This document shows, one piece after another, positions 47,383-56,437 of a stretch of DNA of 64,000 bases. Source of the DNA: Acidobacteriota bacterium (lineage in GTDB: Bacteria > Acidobacteriota > Blastocatellia > Pyrinomonadales > Pyrinomonadaceae). The translations under genes and the position numbers were made by a program. Below the pieces are notes generated by a model. The model worked only from the letters and a program-made list of their open reading frames with translations, was not told the origin of the DNA and did not search any database. Location of the stretch: the NCBI GenBank assembly GCA_019639115.1, contig JAHBSM010000012.1:54824-118823 (forward strand), read 5' to 3'. Each line of letters begins with the position of its first letter. The first letter of the stretch is position 1.

Positions 47383-48804
47383 CTAGATGTCGTAATACAT
47401 CGAGAACTCCAGCGGATGAGGCCTCAGCCTCAGCGGCGTTATCTCGTTGTCGCGTTTGTAGCTGATCCAACGCTCGATCATCGCCTCGGTAAATACGTCG
47501 CCTTTTAGCAGGAACTCGTGATCGCGCTCGAGTGCGTTGAGCGCTTCGTCGAGGCTGCCGGGCAGGCTCGGCACGTTCTTGAGCTCTTCGGGCGGCAGGT
47601 CATATATGTCCTTATCGAGCGGTTCGCCCGGATCGATCCGATTATGAATGCCGTCGAGGCCCGCCATCAGAAGTGCGGCGAATGTAATGTACGGATTGCA
47701 CGACGGATCCGGCGGACGGAACTCGAGGCGTTTTGCTTTCGGCGACTGTGAGAACATCGGTATCCGGACCGCGGCCGAACGGTTGCGGGCAGAATAAGCC
47801 AGGTTGACGGGAGCTTCGAATCCCGGCACGAGTCGCTTATAGCTATTCGTTGTCGGAGCCGCGAACCCGACCAATGCCGGAGCGTGCTTGAGCAGCCCGC
47901 CGATATAGAATTTCGCAAGCTCTGAGAGGCCCGCATATTGGTCGCCCGCGAACAATGGCTGCCCGTCCTTCCAAAGTGACTGGTGACAGTGCATTCCCGA
48001 ACCGTTGTCGCCGTAGATCGGCTTCGGCATAAATGTCGCCGTCTTGCCTGCCGCATGCGCAGTGTTCTTGACCACATACTTGAACAGCATCAGATTGTCG
48101 GCGGTGTGGAGCAGATTAGAGAATTTGAAATCGATCTCGCACTGGCCTGCCGTCGCTACTTCGTGGTGATGACATTCGACATTGATACCAACCTCGCCGA
48201 GCACGGACGAGATCGTGTTTCGCAGATCGACAAGTGAATCAAGCGGTGCGACCGGCACGTAACCCTCCTTTGCCCGGATGTGATAGCCGTTGTTCGCACT
48301 CAGTTCGTCGCCGACGCGGCCCGAGTTCCAATGGCCTTCTTCCGAGTTTACGAAGTACCCGGACGAATTCTGCTCGCTGTGGAACCTTGCTTCGTCGAAT
48401 ACAAAGAATTCCGCTTCCGGGCCAACGTACGCCGTGTCGGCGATGCCCGTGAATTTGAGGTAGCTCTCGGCACGGACGGCGACGGATCGCGGGTCGAGAT
48501 GATACCCTTCCTTCGTGATCGGATCGACGGCATTCGCTATCAAGCAGAGGGTCGTGTCATCGGTGAATGGATCGATCCAGAAACGAGAAGGATCCGGAAT
48601 GAGGAGCATGTCCGATTCGTGGATAGCAGCCCAGCCGCGAAGGCTGGAAGCGTCAAATCCGAATCCGTCCTCGAAACTGTCTTCGGACAACTGGTCTATC
48701 GGAAAGGTCAGGTGATGCCACGACCCCGGCAGGTCCGTGAACCGGACGGAGACGAATCTCGCTTCCTGGTCTGCGGCAAATGTCAATACGTTCTTTGCGT
48801 TCAT
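47383..48804 (-). CDS. glnA: Glutamine synthetase type I
   Basis: Condenses glutamate and ammonia with ATP to glutamine. A 473-residue class I enzyme: FDASSLRGW (metal/loop), [20 protein letters not shown] (ATP/Glu site), NRSAAVRIP and the C-terminal DIYDLPPEE whose Tyr is the adenylylation site in GSI-beta enzymes. Start ATG 48804 has GGGAG about 6 bases upstream. A TTG four codons earlier is less likely. Monocistronic, divergent from recA, with a strong terminator downstream. Regulation by adenylylation is plausible; the modifying GlnE is not in the window. Confidence 0.97.
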   Translation of the reverse strand: MNAKNVLTFAADQEARFVSVRFTDLPGSWHHLTFPIDQLSEDSFEDGFGFDASSLRGWAAIHESDMLLIPDPSRFWIDPFTDDTTLCLIANAVDPITKEGYHLDPRSVAVRAESYLKFTGIADTAYVGPEAEFFVFDEARFHSEQNSSGYFVNSEEGHWNSGRVGDELSANNGYHIRAKEGYVPVAPLDSLVDLRNTISSVLGEVGINVECHHHEVATAGQCEIDFKFSNLLHTADNLMLFKYVVKNTAHAAGKTATFMPKPIYGDNGSGMHCHQSLWKDGQPLFAGDQYAGLSELAKFYIGGLLKHAPALVGFAAPTTNSYKRLVPGFEAPVNLAYSARNRSAAVRIPMFSQSPKAKRLEFRPPDPSCNPYITFAALLMAGLDGIHNRIDPGEPLDKDIYDLPPEELKNVPSLPGSLDEALNALERDHEFLLKGDVFTEAMIERWISYKRDNEITPLRLRPHPLEFSMYYDI

Positions 48805-48941
48805 TAGCTCTCCCAAAATCTTTATTTTATTTATTCACAAACTCGAAACGCCCGGATCCCGGCTTTCGATGAAGCGATTATCGTAAGACCTCCGGCACAA
48901 TTCAAAGATCCGAAACACCGAACTCGCGACGGATCGACAAG

Positions 48942-48959
48942 TCCTACATTTTTGTAGGA
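48942..48959. promoter_or_regulatory. Perfect palindrome upstream of glnA
   Basis: Two exact 7-bp arms TCCTACA / TGTAGGA around TTTT, 138 bp upstream of glnA. The TACA/TGTA core recalls BlaI/CopY-type operators, but no such regulator is near. Unassigned. Confidence 0.4.
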
Positions 48960-49120
48960 TTCGCGGATACGTCCGCTCTAATCCACGATCACCGGTACCG
49001 ATAGCAAAAACCGACACGTCATCGATGCTTCCCTTGAACTCCGGCCGTATCTGATCTAAACTTCGTGAAATTTGACATTGTAACAAGCCAAAGTACTGGC
49101 GATGTTCCGGCTTCGGGCAT

Positions 49121-49155
49121 GTTGCATTGATGCAACGCTATTGCATTCTTTGCAA
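49121..49155. promoter_or_regulatory. Two adjacent TTGCA/TGCAA palindromes upstream of recA
   Basis: GTTGCATTGATGCAAC (49121-49136, perfect 7-2-7) and TTGCATTCTTTGCAA (49141-49155) share the half-site TTGCA and lie 90-124 bp before the recA start. A tandem symmetric operator at recA suggests SOS-type (LexA-like) control with a lineage-specific box. The regulator is not identified. Confidence 0.45.
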
Positions 49156-49244
49156 AATGATGTTAGCTTCGATCTCGATACGATACTCGGGATCGGGCGG
49201 GCCAACGCCCGATGATAGGGAGAAAGCGATCAGGAGAATACTTG

Positions 49245-50264
49245 ATGAACGTGGACAAAGGTAAAGCTATCGAATCTGCACTGATGCAGATCGAGAAGAA
49301 ATTCGGCAAAGGCGCCATAATGCGCCTCGGCGAGAGGCCGCATGAGGAGGTCGGTGCGATATCGACTAACTGCCTAAGCCTGGATGCGGCGATCGGCGTG
49401 GGCGGATTTCCCCGCGGTAGGATCATCGAGGTTTATGGGCCCGAGAGTTCCGGCAAGACGACCTTGGCGCTACAGGTCGCCGCTTCTGCACAGAAAGCCG
49501 GCGGTATCTGCGCATACATCGACGCCGAGCATGCGATGGACCCTGAATACGCACAAAAACTCGGCGTGAATATCGACGACATGCTCATATCGCAGCCGGA
49601 TTCGGGTGAACAGGCTCTCGAGATCGCGGAAACGCTTGTCCGATCGAACAGCGTAGATGTGATCGTGATCGACTCTGTCGCCGCTCTCGTCCCCAGGGCC
49701 GAGCTTGATGGTGAGATGGGCGACTCGCTGCCGGGACTCCAGGCAAGACTGATGTCGCAGGCTCTCAGAAAGATCACGGCGATCGTTGCGAATTCGCGTA
49801 CCTGTTTTATCTTCATCAATCAACTGCGTGAGAAGATCGGTGTATTCTTTGGCTCGCCGGAGACGACGACAGGCGGCAAGGCGCTCAAGTTCTACGCGAG
49901 CGTCAGGCTCGATATTCGCCGCATCGGTGCGATCAAGGACGGCGACAAGGTCGTCGGGAACCGTACGCGTGTCAAGGTCGTCAAAAACAAATGCGCTCCG
50001 CCGTTTCGCGAGTGTGAGTTTGACATAATGTATGGCGAAGGCATCTCGCGTGAGGGCGACCTGATCGATCTCGCGGTAAATAACAACGTTATCGAGAAGA
50101 GCGGCGCCTGGTTCTCGTATTCTGGAGAACGCCTCGGACAAGGTCGCGAGAACGTAAAGAACATGCTCAAGGAGACGCCCGACCTGACCGAACGAATAGA
50201 ATCCGACGTTCGTGAGCGTCTCGGTATGCCGCGAACCGAAGCCGGAGCGGCTGCGGCCGGTTAG
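49245..50264 (+). CDS. recA: Recombinase RecA
   Basis: 339-residue DNA strand exchange and SOS coprotease. Start ATG 49245 has AGGAG at 49232-49236; an upstream ATG (49212) would add 11 non-homologous residues. Motifs: Walker [10 protein letters not shown] (about 66-74), [11 protein letters not shown], Walker [14 protein letters not shown]1 loop [20 protein letters not shown]2 loop [21 protein letters not shown]-terminal tail rich in Ala/Gly without the long acidic end of E. coli RecA. Terminator immediately downstream. Confidence 0.98.
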   Translation: MNVDKGKAIESALMQIEKKFGKGAIMRLGERPHEEVGAISTNCLSLDAAIGVGGFPRGRIIEVYGPESSGKTTLALQVAASAQKAGGICAYIDAEHAMDPEYAQKLGVNIDDMLISQPDSGEQALEIAETLVRSNSVDVIVIDSVAALVPRAELDGEMGDSLPGLQARLMSQALRKITAIVANSRTCFIFINQLREKIGVFFGSPETTTGGKALKFYASVRLDIRRIGAIKDGDKVVGNRTRVKVVKNKCAPPFRECEFDIMYGEGISREGDLIDLAVNNNVIEKSGAWFSYSGERLGQGRENVKNMLKETPDLTERIESDVRERLGMPRTEAGAAAAG

Positions 50265-50298
50265 GCCTTGGGGAAAGAACTTCGGATCATAATTGGAA

Positions 50299-50331
50299 AA
50301 GGCTGCCCGCTCCCGTCGAGGCAGCCTTTCT
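50299..50331 (+). terminator. Intrinsic terminator of recA
   Basis: Arms AAGGCTGCC / GGCAGCCTT, 12-base loop, then TCT. 35 bp after the recA stop. The T-tract is short. Confidence 0.75.
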
Positions 50332-50352
50332 CATCTTATGCGAAGACAAAAC

Positions 50353-50802
50353 CTACGGCTTCGTCTGCGTCTTGTTTGAGGATTTCATCGTCGGCACGTC
50401 CGATCTTGGCGTGTTGACCATATCTGCGTTTGCGGCGGGCCGGGACATCATTCGCTTCCGCTCCTCTTCTGAGGGAATGCCGGGCGTCGGCGTTGCACCG
50501 GGTTTGATCTTGCCTGAGGTCATCCGTTTGATCTCCTCTTCCGAAGGTATGCCCGGCGTGGGCGTCGCTCCCTTGGGCAGCGGCGACGGATTGGCGGAGA
50601 TGCCTTCGGCATTCGCTGCCGAAGGATCGATAGGCTTTGCACTTAGTCCTTCGGGCATATTCGCCGGGTCGATCTTGGCCGAATTTGCCTGATTGGCCGC
50701 GTTCGACGAATTAGCCGCAGACGAGTTCCCACCCGTCGAGCCGCCGCAGCCAAACAAAAATGAGCAGGAAAGGATCGTGAATATAAACAAACTACGTTTC
50801 AT
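50353..50802 (-). CDS. Small lipoprotein with a duplicated Pro/Thr/Glu motif
   Basis: 149 residues. Signal with lipobox LFGC (Cys 19), an Asn/Ser/Ala-rich linker (SSAANSSNAANQAN) and two near-identical copies of GATPTPGIPSEEE-x-KRM (about 78-94 and 101-117), i.e. a tandem duplication. Low complexity overall, so no fold is predicted. It converges with recA. Function unknown: perhaps a surface or periplasmic spacer. Confidence 0.7.
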   Translation of the reverse strand: MKRSLFIFTILSCSFLFGCGGSTGGNSSAANSSNAANQANSAKIDPANMPEGLSAKPIDPSAANAEGISANPSPLPKGATPTPGIPSEEEIKRMTSGKIKPGATPTPGIPSEEERKRMMSRPAANADMVNTPRSDVPTMKSSNKTQTKP

Positions 50803-50941
50803 AGGTTCTATTTATTGCTCCAGAAAAAGCATTTTGCCAGCAAAGACAAACATAACTAAGCCTATCTTGCCGGTCAAATCGATCGGTTAAATCCTCTCCG
50901 GCGATCGGTGACACCCGCGGCGTTCGGTTCGACCTATATAT

Positions 50942-50970
50942 TTGACAAAGCTCAAACCGATATTTACACT
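50942..50970 (+). promoter_or_regulatory. Promoter of tRNA-Phe
   Basis: TTGACA (50942-50947), 17-base spacer, TACACT (50965-50970). The predicted start near 50977 precedes the tRNA by about 35 bases. The -35 is perfect. Confidence 0.75.
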
Positions 50971-51011
50971 CGTAAGTTCGCGTCGATAAGCACTTTATCG
51001 TGCCTTGCGAC

Positions 51012-51087
<76 letters not shown>

Positions 51088-51105
51088 CAAACTTTTTATT
51101 GAACT

Positions 51106-51129
51106 GCCGCCTCCCGAGGCGGCTTTTTT
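51106..51129 (+). terminator. Terminator of tRNA-Phe
   Basis: Arms GCCGCCT / AGGCGGC with loop CCCG and six T's, 18 bp after the tRNA end. Confidence 0.92.
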
Positions 51130-51249
51130 GCGTCTGCGATTGCGAGGCAGGCTCGAATTCGCTTGCTTTTGGCTATGATTCTCGTCAAAGGCTGATCTAT
51201 CGCGGCCGGCCGTGATAATCTTCACCATGAATCGAAATTAACGCCACCG

Positions 51250-52464
51250 ATGGAACCGCTCGCAAACAAGATCAGGCCGAGGACCCTCAATGAATACGTC
51301 GGACAGGAACATCTGGTCGGCAAGGACAAGCCTCTGCGCCTTGCGATCGAAGAGGGCCACGTTTTCTCATTCATACTCTGGGGAACGCCCGGAACCGGCA
51401 AGACCACGCTTGCACGCATTTATGCAAGTGCTCTGAATGCCGAGTTTCACGAGCTATCCGCCGTCTCGGCCGGTAAGGACGACATTCGCCGCGTGATCGG
51501 CAGCCAGCCGGGACGGAGTTCGAAGCATCGGCCATCAGGCGAGGCCGAGTTGTTTGGAGCCGACGCCGGCGAGCCCGAAGAGGCCGCTCCGAACCGGGGC
51601 CGGACAAAGATACTCTTCCTCGACGAGATACACCGTTTTAACAAAGCTCAGCAGGATTTTCTCCTTCCGTTCGTCGAGAGCGGCGAGCTCGTGCTGATCG
51701 GAGCCACGACCGAGAATCCAAGTTTCGAGGTGATACCCGCGCTTCTGTCCAGGATGCGCGTCTTTGTGCTGAACGAGCTGACGCCCGACGATATGTCCGC
51801 GATCATTGGCCGCACGGGTTACGAACTCGACGACGAGGCCAGGTCGTGGTTGATCGAGATGGCTAATGGCGACGCGCGTCAGGCGATCACGATGATCGAG
51901 AATACGGCGAAGCTTTATGACGAGATCTCGCTCGAGACGCTAAAGGAAACGCTTCAGTCAAAATTCCTGCGATACGACAAAAAAGGCGAGGAACATTACA
52001 ACGTAATATCGGCCTTTATCAAATCGATGCGAGCCTCGCGTCCGGACGCCGCGATGTATTACCTGGCACGAATGATCGAGTCGGGCGAAGACCCCAAATT
52101 CATCGCACGCCGTATGGTAATATTCGCGAGTGAAGATATCGGGCTGGCTCAGCCGACGGCTCTGGTCGTGGCGAACGCCGTTTTCGAAGCTGTCACAATG
52201 ATCGGGATGCCCGAATGTATCCACAATCTTGCTCACGGTGCCGCGTTCCTTGCACGAGCGGCCAAGGATAGATCGGCCTGCGATGCGATATTTGAAGCAA
52301 TTGACGACGCGAAAAAGTTCGGGAATCTGCCGGTCCCGATGAAGATCCGAAATGCTCCTTCACGATTGATGAAAGAGCTCGGATACGGCCAAGATGAAGG
52401 CGATGACCCCGAGGGTGATCTGATGCCGGCAAAACTTCGCGGGCGGAAATATTTCAGCGATTGA
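51250..52464 (+). CDS. rarA: Replication-associated recombination protein A (RarA/MgsA-type AAA+ ATPase)
   Basis: A 404-residue AAA+ ATPase that acts at stalled replication forks. Walker [13 protein letters not shown] (about 44-55), Walker [20 protein letters not shown] (about 117-135), sensor 1 [11 protein letters not shown] and the C-terminal tetramerisation region with [10 protein letters not shown] and [15 protein letters not shown] helices ([14 protein letters not shown]). Between the Walker A and B motifs it has an insert at about 84-116 ([19 protein letters not shown]) that typical RarA lacks. Start [22 protein letters not shown] is the family N-terminus. It begins shortly after the tRNA terminator. 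Confidence 0.95.
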   Translation: MEPLANKIRPRTLNEYVGQEHLVGKDKPLRLAIEEGHVFSFILWGTPGTGKTTLARIYASALNAEFHELSAVSAGKDDIRRVIGSQPGRSSKHRPSGEAELFGADAGEPEEAAPNRGRTKILFLDEIHRFNKAQQDFLLPFVESGELVLIGATTENPSFEVIPALLSRMRVFVLNELTPDDMSAIIGRTGYELDDEARSWLIEMANGDARQAITMIENTAKLYDEISLETLKETLQSKFLRYDKKGEEHYNVISAFIKSMRASRPDAAMYYLARMIESGEDPKFIARRMVIFASEDIGLAQPTALVVANAVFEAVTMIGMPECIHNLAHGAAFLARAAKDRSACDAIFEAIDDAKKFGNLPVPMKIRNAPSRLMKELGYGQDEGDDPEGDLMPAKLRGRKYFSD

Positions 52465-52508
52465 CAGCGGCCAGTTCGGCCCGGCTGCAATGTCCAGGAG
52501 AGGCTTGT

Positions 52509-53342
52509 ATGAAGCGAATGATATTGGTCGCATTGGTCGCGGCATCGCTAGCCACGGCGACGCGGACGGTCGCGGCGCAGGAGCGCGACATCGTGACCAC
52601 GCGCGAGATGGATCGCATCAATTGGATGGAGTTTCGAGATGCGGTCCCGTCGAAAATAACTACGGTATTGCTCCCGACCGGGACACTAGAGCCGCACGGC
52701 GTAATTAACAACGGAGCCGACAACTCGGCTCCGCTTGCTATTGCAAGAACGGTCGCCCGCCGGACGAATGCGATGATCGCACCGACGCTTCCCTACGGCA
52801 TCACCGGCTCGATGGAGGCATATCCGGGAGCATTCCAGATCTCGGAATCGGCATATCGGCCGTTCGTCAAACAGATACTCGAGGGATTGGCCAAAAACGG
52901 TTTTCGAAACATCATAATCGTCAACGGCCATGGCGGCGGCCAGACCGCTGTGCTGCAGTCGGTCGCGGCTGAGGTCGCAGCCGAGCGACGCGTGCGAACG
53001 CTTGTGATCAACTGGTGGTCGCTCGCGGCTGACGACACAAAAGAAGTTTTTGGCGAGGACGGTGGACACGCCGGATGGAACGAAACGGCATTCATACAGG
53101 CGATCGATCCGACATTGGAACATCCCGAACGATACACGGGCCCCGAAATGACCACTCCATACCCGGTTCCCGGTACTTGGGCTGCTGTTCCCTTTCCGTC
53201 GTCGATAGGGCTGTATCAGAAGGGACAGGGATTCCCTAAGTTCGACAAAGCCAAAGCCGATCTGTACTACAAAAGAGTGACCGATAGAGTGGCCGACCTG
53301 ATAAACGAGATCGTAAGGAAGTGGGACGCGGCCGGACTCTAG
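52509..53342 (+). CDS. Secreted creatininase-family amidohydrolase
   Basis: 277 residues with a Sec signal (MKRMILVALVAASLATA..., about 1-24), start ATG 52509 preceded by GGAGAGG. Creatininase-fold metal ligands: Glu/His and Asp in TLEPHGVINNGADNS (about 54-68), His in VNGHGGGQ (about 140), Glu in EDGGHAGWNE (about 180-189). Cytosolic relatives include creatininase and MftE; secreted versions are common in Acidobacteria, with unknown substrate. It follows rarA by 44 bp and may be in its operon. It converges with the cREC gene. Confidence 0.85.
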   Translation: MKRMILVALVAASLATATRTVAAQERDIVTTREMDRINWMEFRDAVPSKITTVLLPTGTLEPHGVINNGADNSAPLAIARTVARRTNAMIAPTLPYGITGSMEAYPGAFQISESAYRPFVKQILEGLAKNGFRNIIIVNGHGGGQTAVLQSVAAEVAAERRVRTLVINWWSLAADDTKEVFGEDGGHAGWNETAFIQAIDPTLEHPERYTGPEMTTPYPVPGTWAAVPFPSSIGLYQKGQGFPKFDKAKADLYYKRVTDRVADLINEIVRKWDAAGL

Positions 53343-53357
53343 CGGCGGCTCCGAAGT

Positions 53358-53816
53358 TCACCGCTGCCAATAGTTGCGGATCTTGAGATCGAGCATGGGG
53401 AACGCGCAATATTCTACGTTCCTGCCGGATTCGCGAAGTTTTTGGACCATGGGGATCGCCGCATCCGCGTTTCGCGTATGAACTACGATCGTGGCGGCAC
53501 GCTGGAGGTCGTCGCGTTCATAGAGAAACTCAGCGATCGCATATCCGGTGTTGTGAAAATCGTCGTGCTCGTTGCTCTCGTAATGATGCGGCAATAGATC
53601 GTGATCCAAAAAGATCGCGTCATAGCTGTTCTCCGACAGCAACGCCTTCGCTTCTTCGACCGTTTCCGCGATATCGAGGTCGTCTCCGTCAAATCGCCTG
53701 CGGAACCAACGATGCCTGCGCTCGTCGTCATCGAGCAGCATTACCGAGATCGGAGTACGCTCGGCCTTGGCCGATGTGAGCCCGAATCGCAGCAGGAGAT
53801 TGTTTAAGAAGCTCAT
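53358..53816 (-). CDS. Stand-alone cREC-type receiver domain protein
   Basis: 152 residues. An N-terminal hydrophobic stretch (MSFLNNLLLRFGL), then a receiver-like fold: ISVMLLDDDERRHRWF (about 22-37) with the acidic triad, and AIFLDHDLLPHHY (about 69-81) with the phosphorylatable-position Asp followed by HD, which is the pattern of cyclic-phosphate-processing receiver domains (PF20274-type). Start ATG 53816; the longer open frame upstream would overlap the divergent DnaC-like gene. Role: possibly processing 2',3'-cyclic phosphate or nucleotide ligands, but this is inferred from the motif only. Confidence 0.7.
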   Translation of the reverse strand: MSFLNNLLLRFGLTSAKAERTPISVMLLDDDERRHRWFRRRFDGDDLDIAETVEEAKALLSENSYDAIFLDHDLLPHHYESNEHDDFHNTGYAIAEFLYERDDLQRAATIVVHTRNADAAIPMVQKLRESGRNVEYCAFPMLDLKIRNYWQR

Positions 53817-53937
53817 AACGCGAACAGTTAGAATAATACAATCGGGCGGCGGTTGCATCGTCAAACGATCGATTTGCCCAGACTCGGCAAAGCGGTGATA
53901 TACTGCTCTCCGGCGGACTTCATCCGACAGTAAAAAT

Positions 53938-54687
53938 ATGCCAAAAAGCGACACAAAAAAGGTCGATCTAAAGGTCGTACCTCCGACGCAACTGATCGAC
54001 GAGACCGAAGTGGATATTTGCCCGAAGTGTTTCGGCACCGGAATGGAATATGTCGACGCGGCCGGCGGCGTTCGTGTCTGCACCTGTCGCAAACGGGGCG
54101 AACATGGAGCCAACCTCGTCCGCGCTCAGATACCCAGACGATATGAGTCCTGCCATTTTGAGAATTACAAGCCGGTGAATACCTCGCAGACGGCAGCAAA
54201 GCAGATCGCCTCTAGATTCGCTCTCGAATACCCGGCGGTCGAAAAAGGGCTTCTCTTTATGGGAACCGTCGGAGTCGGCAAGACACATCTCGCTGTATCC
54301 ATCCTCAAAGGTCTAACGGAACGCGGTATCAACTGCCTGTTTTACGAATTCGCGACGCTGCTCAAAGAGATCCAGGATTCGTATAATCCGAATACTCAGA
54401 CGTCGGAGATGCGTGTCCTTGGCCCCGTTCTGCGTGCCGAAGTTCTGGTTCTGGACGAGCTTGGAGCAACAAAGCCGACCGATTGGGTGCGCGATACGCT
54501 CGGCAATATCATCAATACACGCTACAACGACCGCAAAATGACGATATTTACGACGAATTACCTTGATGTTCGCCCCACGGATCGCGAAGAGACTCTCGAG
54601 GATCGTATCGGCGTTAGGACTCGTTCGCGAATTTTCGAAATGTGTAGAAATGTCGAGATGATCGGCCCGGACCACAGGCGTTCCTAA
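53938..54687 (+). CDS. DnaC/IstB-like AAA+ ATPase with N-terminal zinc-binding motif
   Basis: 249 residues. An N-terminal Cys cluster (CPKC about 25-28; CTC about 44-46) can bind zinc, as in DnaC-type helicase loaders. The AAA+ core has Walker [15 protein letters not shown] (about 101-114), Walker [14 protein letters not shown] and the sensor TTNYLD. Family members load DnaB or act as transposition helpers; a chromosomal stand-alone version suggests a helicase-loader-like role. No transposase is beside it. Adjacent to the cREC gene (divergent) and msrQ (convergent). Confidence 0.82.
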   Translation: MPKSDTKKVDLKVVPPTQLIDETEVDICPKCFGTGMEYVDAAGGVRVCTCRKRGEHGANLVRAQIPRRYESCHFENYKPVNTSQTAAKQIASRFALEYPAVEKGLLFMGTVGVGKTHLAVSILKGLTERGINCLFYEFATLLKEIQDSYNPNTQTSEMRVLGPVLRAEVLVLDELGATKPTDWVRDTLGNIINTRYNDRKMTIFTTNYLDVRPTDREETLEDRIGVRTRSRIFEMCRNVEMIGPDHRRS

Positions 54688-54691
54688 GCCG

Positions 54692-55312
54692 TCATTGAAT
54701 TGAGACGGCCCGGGCTTCGCTTTTTGGTTTGCCCGGCCTTGTCAAAAAAGCCCTCGATAGAAGGAGCAGCACAAGCACCGCACCAAACATCAACGGATAA
54801 CTTATATCGGATTTCACCAGCATGTAGTAGTGGACCACGCCTGCTATTGCAATGAGGTAAATGAGACGGTGCAGTCGCTGCCATCGTTTGCCGCCGAGGC
54901 GTTTTATCATTCCGTTCGTTGAGGTAACGGCTAGCGGGACAAGCATCACGAAACCAGCCATCCCGACCGTTATGAACGGCCTTTCGGCCACATCGCCTAA
55001 CATCGAACCCAGATCTGCTCCGCGGTCAAATACGAAATACGTCGTCAAATGTATGCAGACATAAGCGAACGCGATCAAGCCGAGCGAACGACGGACCTTG
55101 ATCAAGTCGTTTCGGCCGGTCAAACGCCTGAGCGGAGTTATAGAGAGAGTAATAAGCAGGAATATCAGGCCTAGGACGCCCGTCGCCCGCAAAAAGAACT
55201 CGATCGGATTCGCGCCCAGACCTCCCGTAAATGCATCGTAACCAAGCCATACGAGAGGAATTGCGGCGTTGACTAACACTAGCTGCTTGTTATAGTTAGC
55301 GTCTGTCATCAA
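54692..55312 (-). CDS. msrQ: Heme-containing membrane subunit MsrQ
   Basis: 206-residue inner-membrane b-type cytochrome of the ferric-reductase-like family with six TM helices, passing quinone electrons to MsrP. Motifs: the start with [32 protein letters not shown], and His in HLTTYF and [17 protein letters not shown] (heme ligands). It overlaps msrP by 4 bp (ATGA), so the pair is translationally coupled. Repairs methionine oxidation in the envelope. Confidence 0.95.
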   Translation of the reverse strand: MMTDANYNKQLVLVNAAIPLVWLGYDAFTGGLGANPIEFFLRATGVLGLIFLLITLSITPLRRLTGRNDLIKVRRSLGLIAFAYVCIHLTTYFVFDRGADLGSMLGDVAERPFITVGMAGFVMLVPLAVTSTNGMIKRLGGKRWQRLHRLIYLIAIAGVVHYYMLVKSDISYPLMFGAVLVLLLLSRAFLTRPGKPKSEARAVSIQ

Positions 55313-56256
55313 AAGTATTTTCTCAGGTCCATACCGTCATATAGAGCCGCGACCTCTTCGCCGTAACCGTTGAACGGCAAGGTATCGCGCAAGCCCGTCT
55401 CCCCGAGCCTGCGTTCTTTCTTTTGTGACCATCTTGGATGCGAAACGTCAGGATTGACGTTCGAGTAAAAGCCGTACTCGCTTGGAGCAGCGATATTCCA
55501 GGTCGTCGGAGGTTCGTTTTCGGTCAGAGTGATCTTGACGACCGATTTTATGCTCTTGAATCCATATTTCCACGGAACCACAAGCCTCAGCGGCGCTCCA
55601 TTCTGATTCGGAAGCAGCTTGCCGTATAACCCGGTCGCCATTATCGTCAATGGATGCATCGCTTCATCAAGCCGAAGTCCCTCAACATACGGCAGATCGA
55701 TGCCGGCGACGGCCGGGCTCGACATTATTCGCGGATCGTAGTGCGAAGTGAAGGCGACATATCGCGCATTTGAGGCCGGCTCGACCATCGCTAGAAGCTT
55801 TGCCAGCGGGAATCCGACCCAAGGCACTACCATCGACCACGCCTCGACGCACCGGAATCTATAGATGCGCTCTTCCTGTTCGATCTTTAGGATGTCTTCA
55901 ATATCAAACGTTTGCGGTTTGGCGACCGCACCGTCGACCGTAACGGCCCAGGGCCGCGTCAGAAGCGCTTTCGCCCTTGAAGCAACACCTGACTTACTCG
56001 TCGAGAATTCATAGTAATTATTATAGTTAGCGATCTCTTCAAAAGGTGTTGCCTGCTCACCGACGGACGATGCGGATACATTCTCTATGGGCGCGGTCTC
56101 TACAGTTTCTCGTCGCGGCCGAAAGGCTTGGTAGATCGATCCGGTGACAAAAGCTGATCCCGCGAAAACACCCGCACGAATGAAGTTGCGCCGCGACAGG
56201 TAAACGTGTTCCGGAGTGATCTGGTCGGGGGTCGTATTTTTGTCCGAGCGGTCCAT
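55309..56256 (-). CDS. msrP: Periplasmic methionine sulfoxide reductase MsrP (molybdoenzyme)
   Basis: A 315-residue Tat-exported protein with SRRNFIRAG in its signal (about 21-29). It carries the molybdopterin cofactor and reduces both epimers of protein-bound Met sulfoxide. The cofactor-ligating Cys is in [15 protein letters not shown] (about 150). C-terminal motifs ([19 protein letters not shown]) match the family. Coupled to msrQ. The MogA/MoaB protein at 39075 supplies cofactor maturation. Confidence 0.96.
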   Translation of the reverse strand: MDRSDKNTTPDQITPEHVYLSRRNFIRAGVFAGSAFVTGSIYQAFRPRRETVETAPIENVSASSVGEQATPFEEIANYNNYYEFSTSKSGVASRAKALLTRPWAVTVDGAVAKPQTFDIEDILKIEQEERIYRFRCVEAWSMVVPWVGFPLAKLLAMVEPASNARYVAFTSHYDPRIMSSPAVAGIDLPYVEGLRLDEAMHPLTIMATGLYGKLLPNQNGAPLRLVVPWKYGFKSIKSVVKITLTENEPPTTWNIAAPSEYGFYSNVNPDVSHPRWSQKKERRLGETGLRDTLPFNGYGEEVAALYDGMDLRKYF

Positions 56257-56368
56257 GTTCTAGTCTTCGTCCATGATCATAAAATAGGATTCAGTGTAGT
56301 CTTAATCCGTTCTCGGAGCCAATAAATTCCGATGCGAGAACTAAATGTTATGAAAATGAACAAAAGTG

Positions 56369-56398
56369 TTGTTTTTTGTTTTGCAACTATGTTATATT
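56369..56398 (+). promoter_or_regulatory. Promoter candidate upstream of the pseudokinase gene
   Basis: TTGTTT (56369-56374), 18-base spacer, TATATT (56393-56398), in an AT-rich stretch about 40 bp before the chosen start codon. Confidence 0.5.
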
Positions 56399-56437
56399 GA
56401 GTCGTCGGGCATCCCCCGCGCCCCACCCCATAAAGCC

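Larger units (their letters stand above)
48805..49244. other. 440-bp regulatory region between divergent glnA and recA
   Basis: No CDS supported. It contains three symmetric elements: TCCTACA-TTTT-TGTAGGA at 48942-48959 (glnA side), GTTGCAT-TG-ATGCAAC at 49121-49136 and TTGCA-N5-TGCAA at 49141-49155 (recA side). Promoters must lie here for both genes, but I could not assign clean -35/-10 pairs. Confidence 0.6.

Noticed and set aside
49470..50141. 223-residue minus-strand frame over recA
   Set aside because: Antisense of a universally conserved gene.
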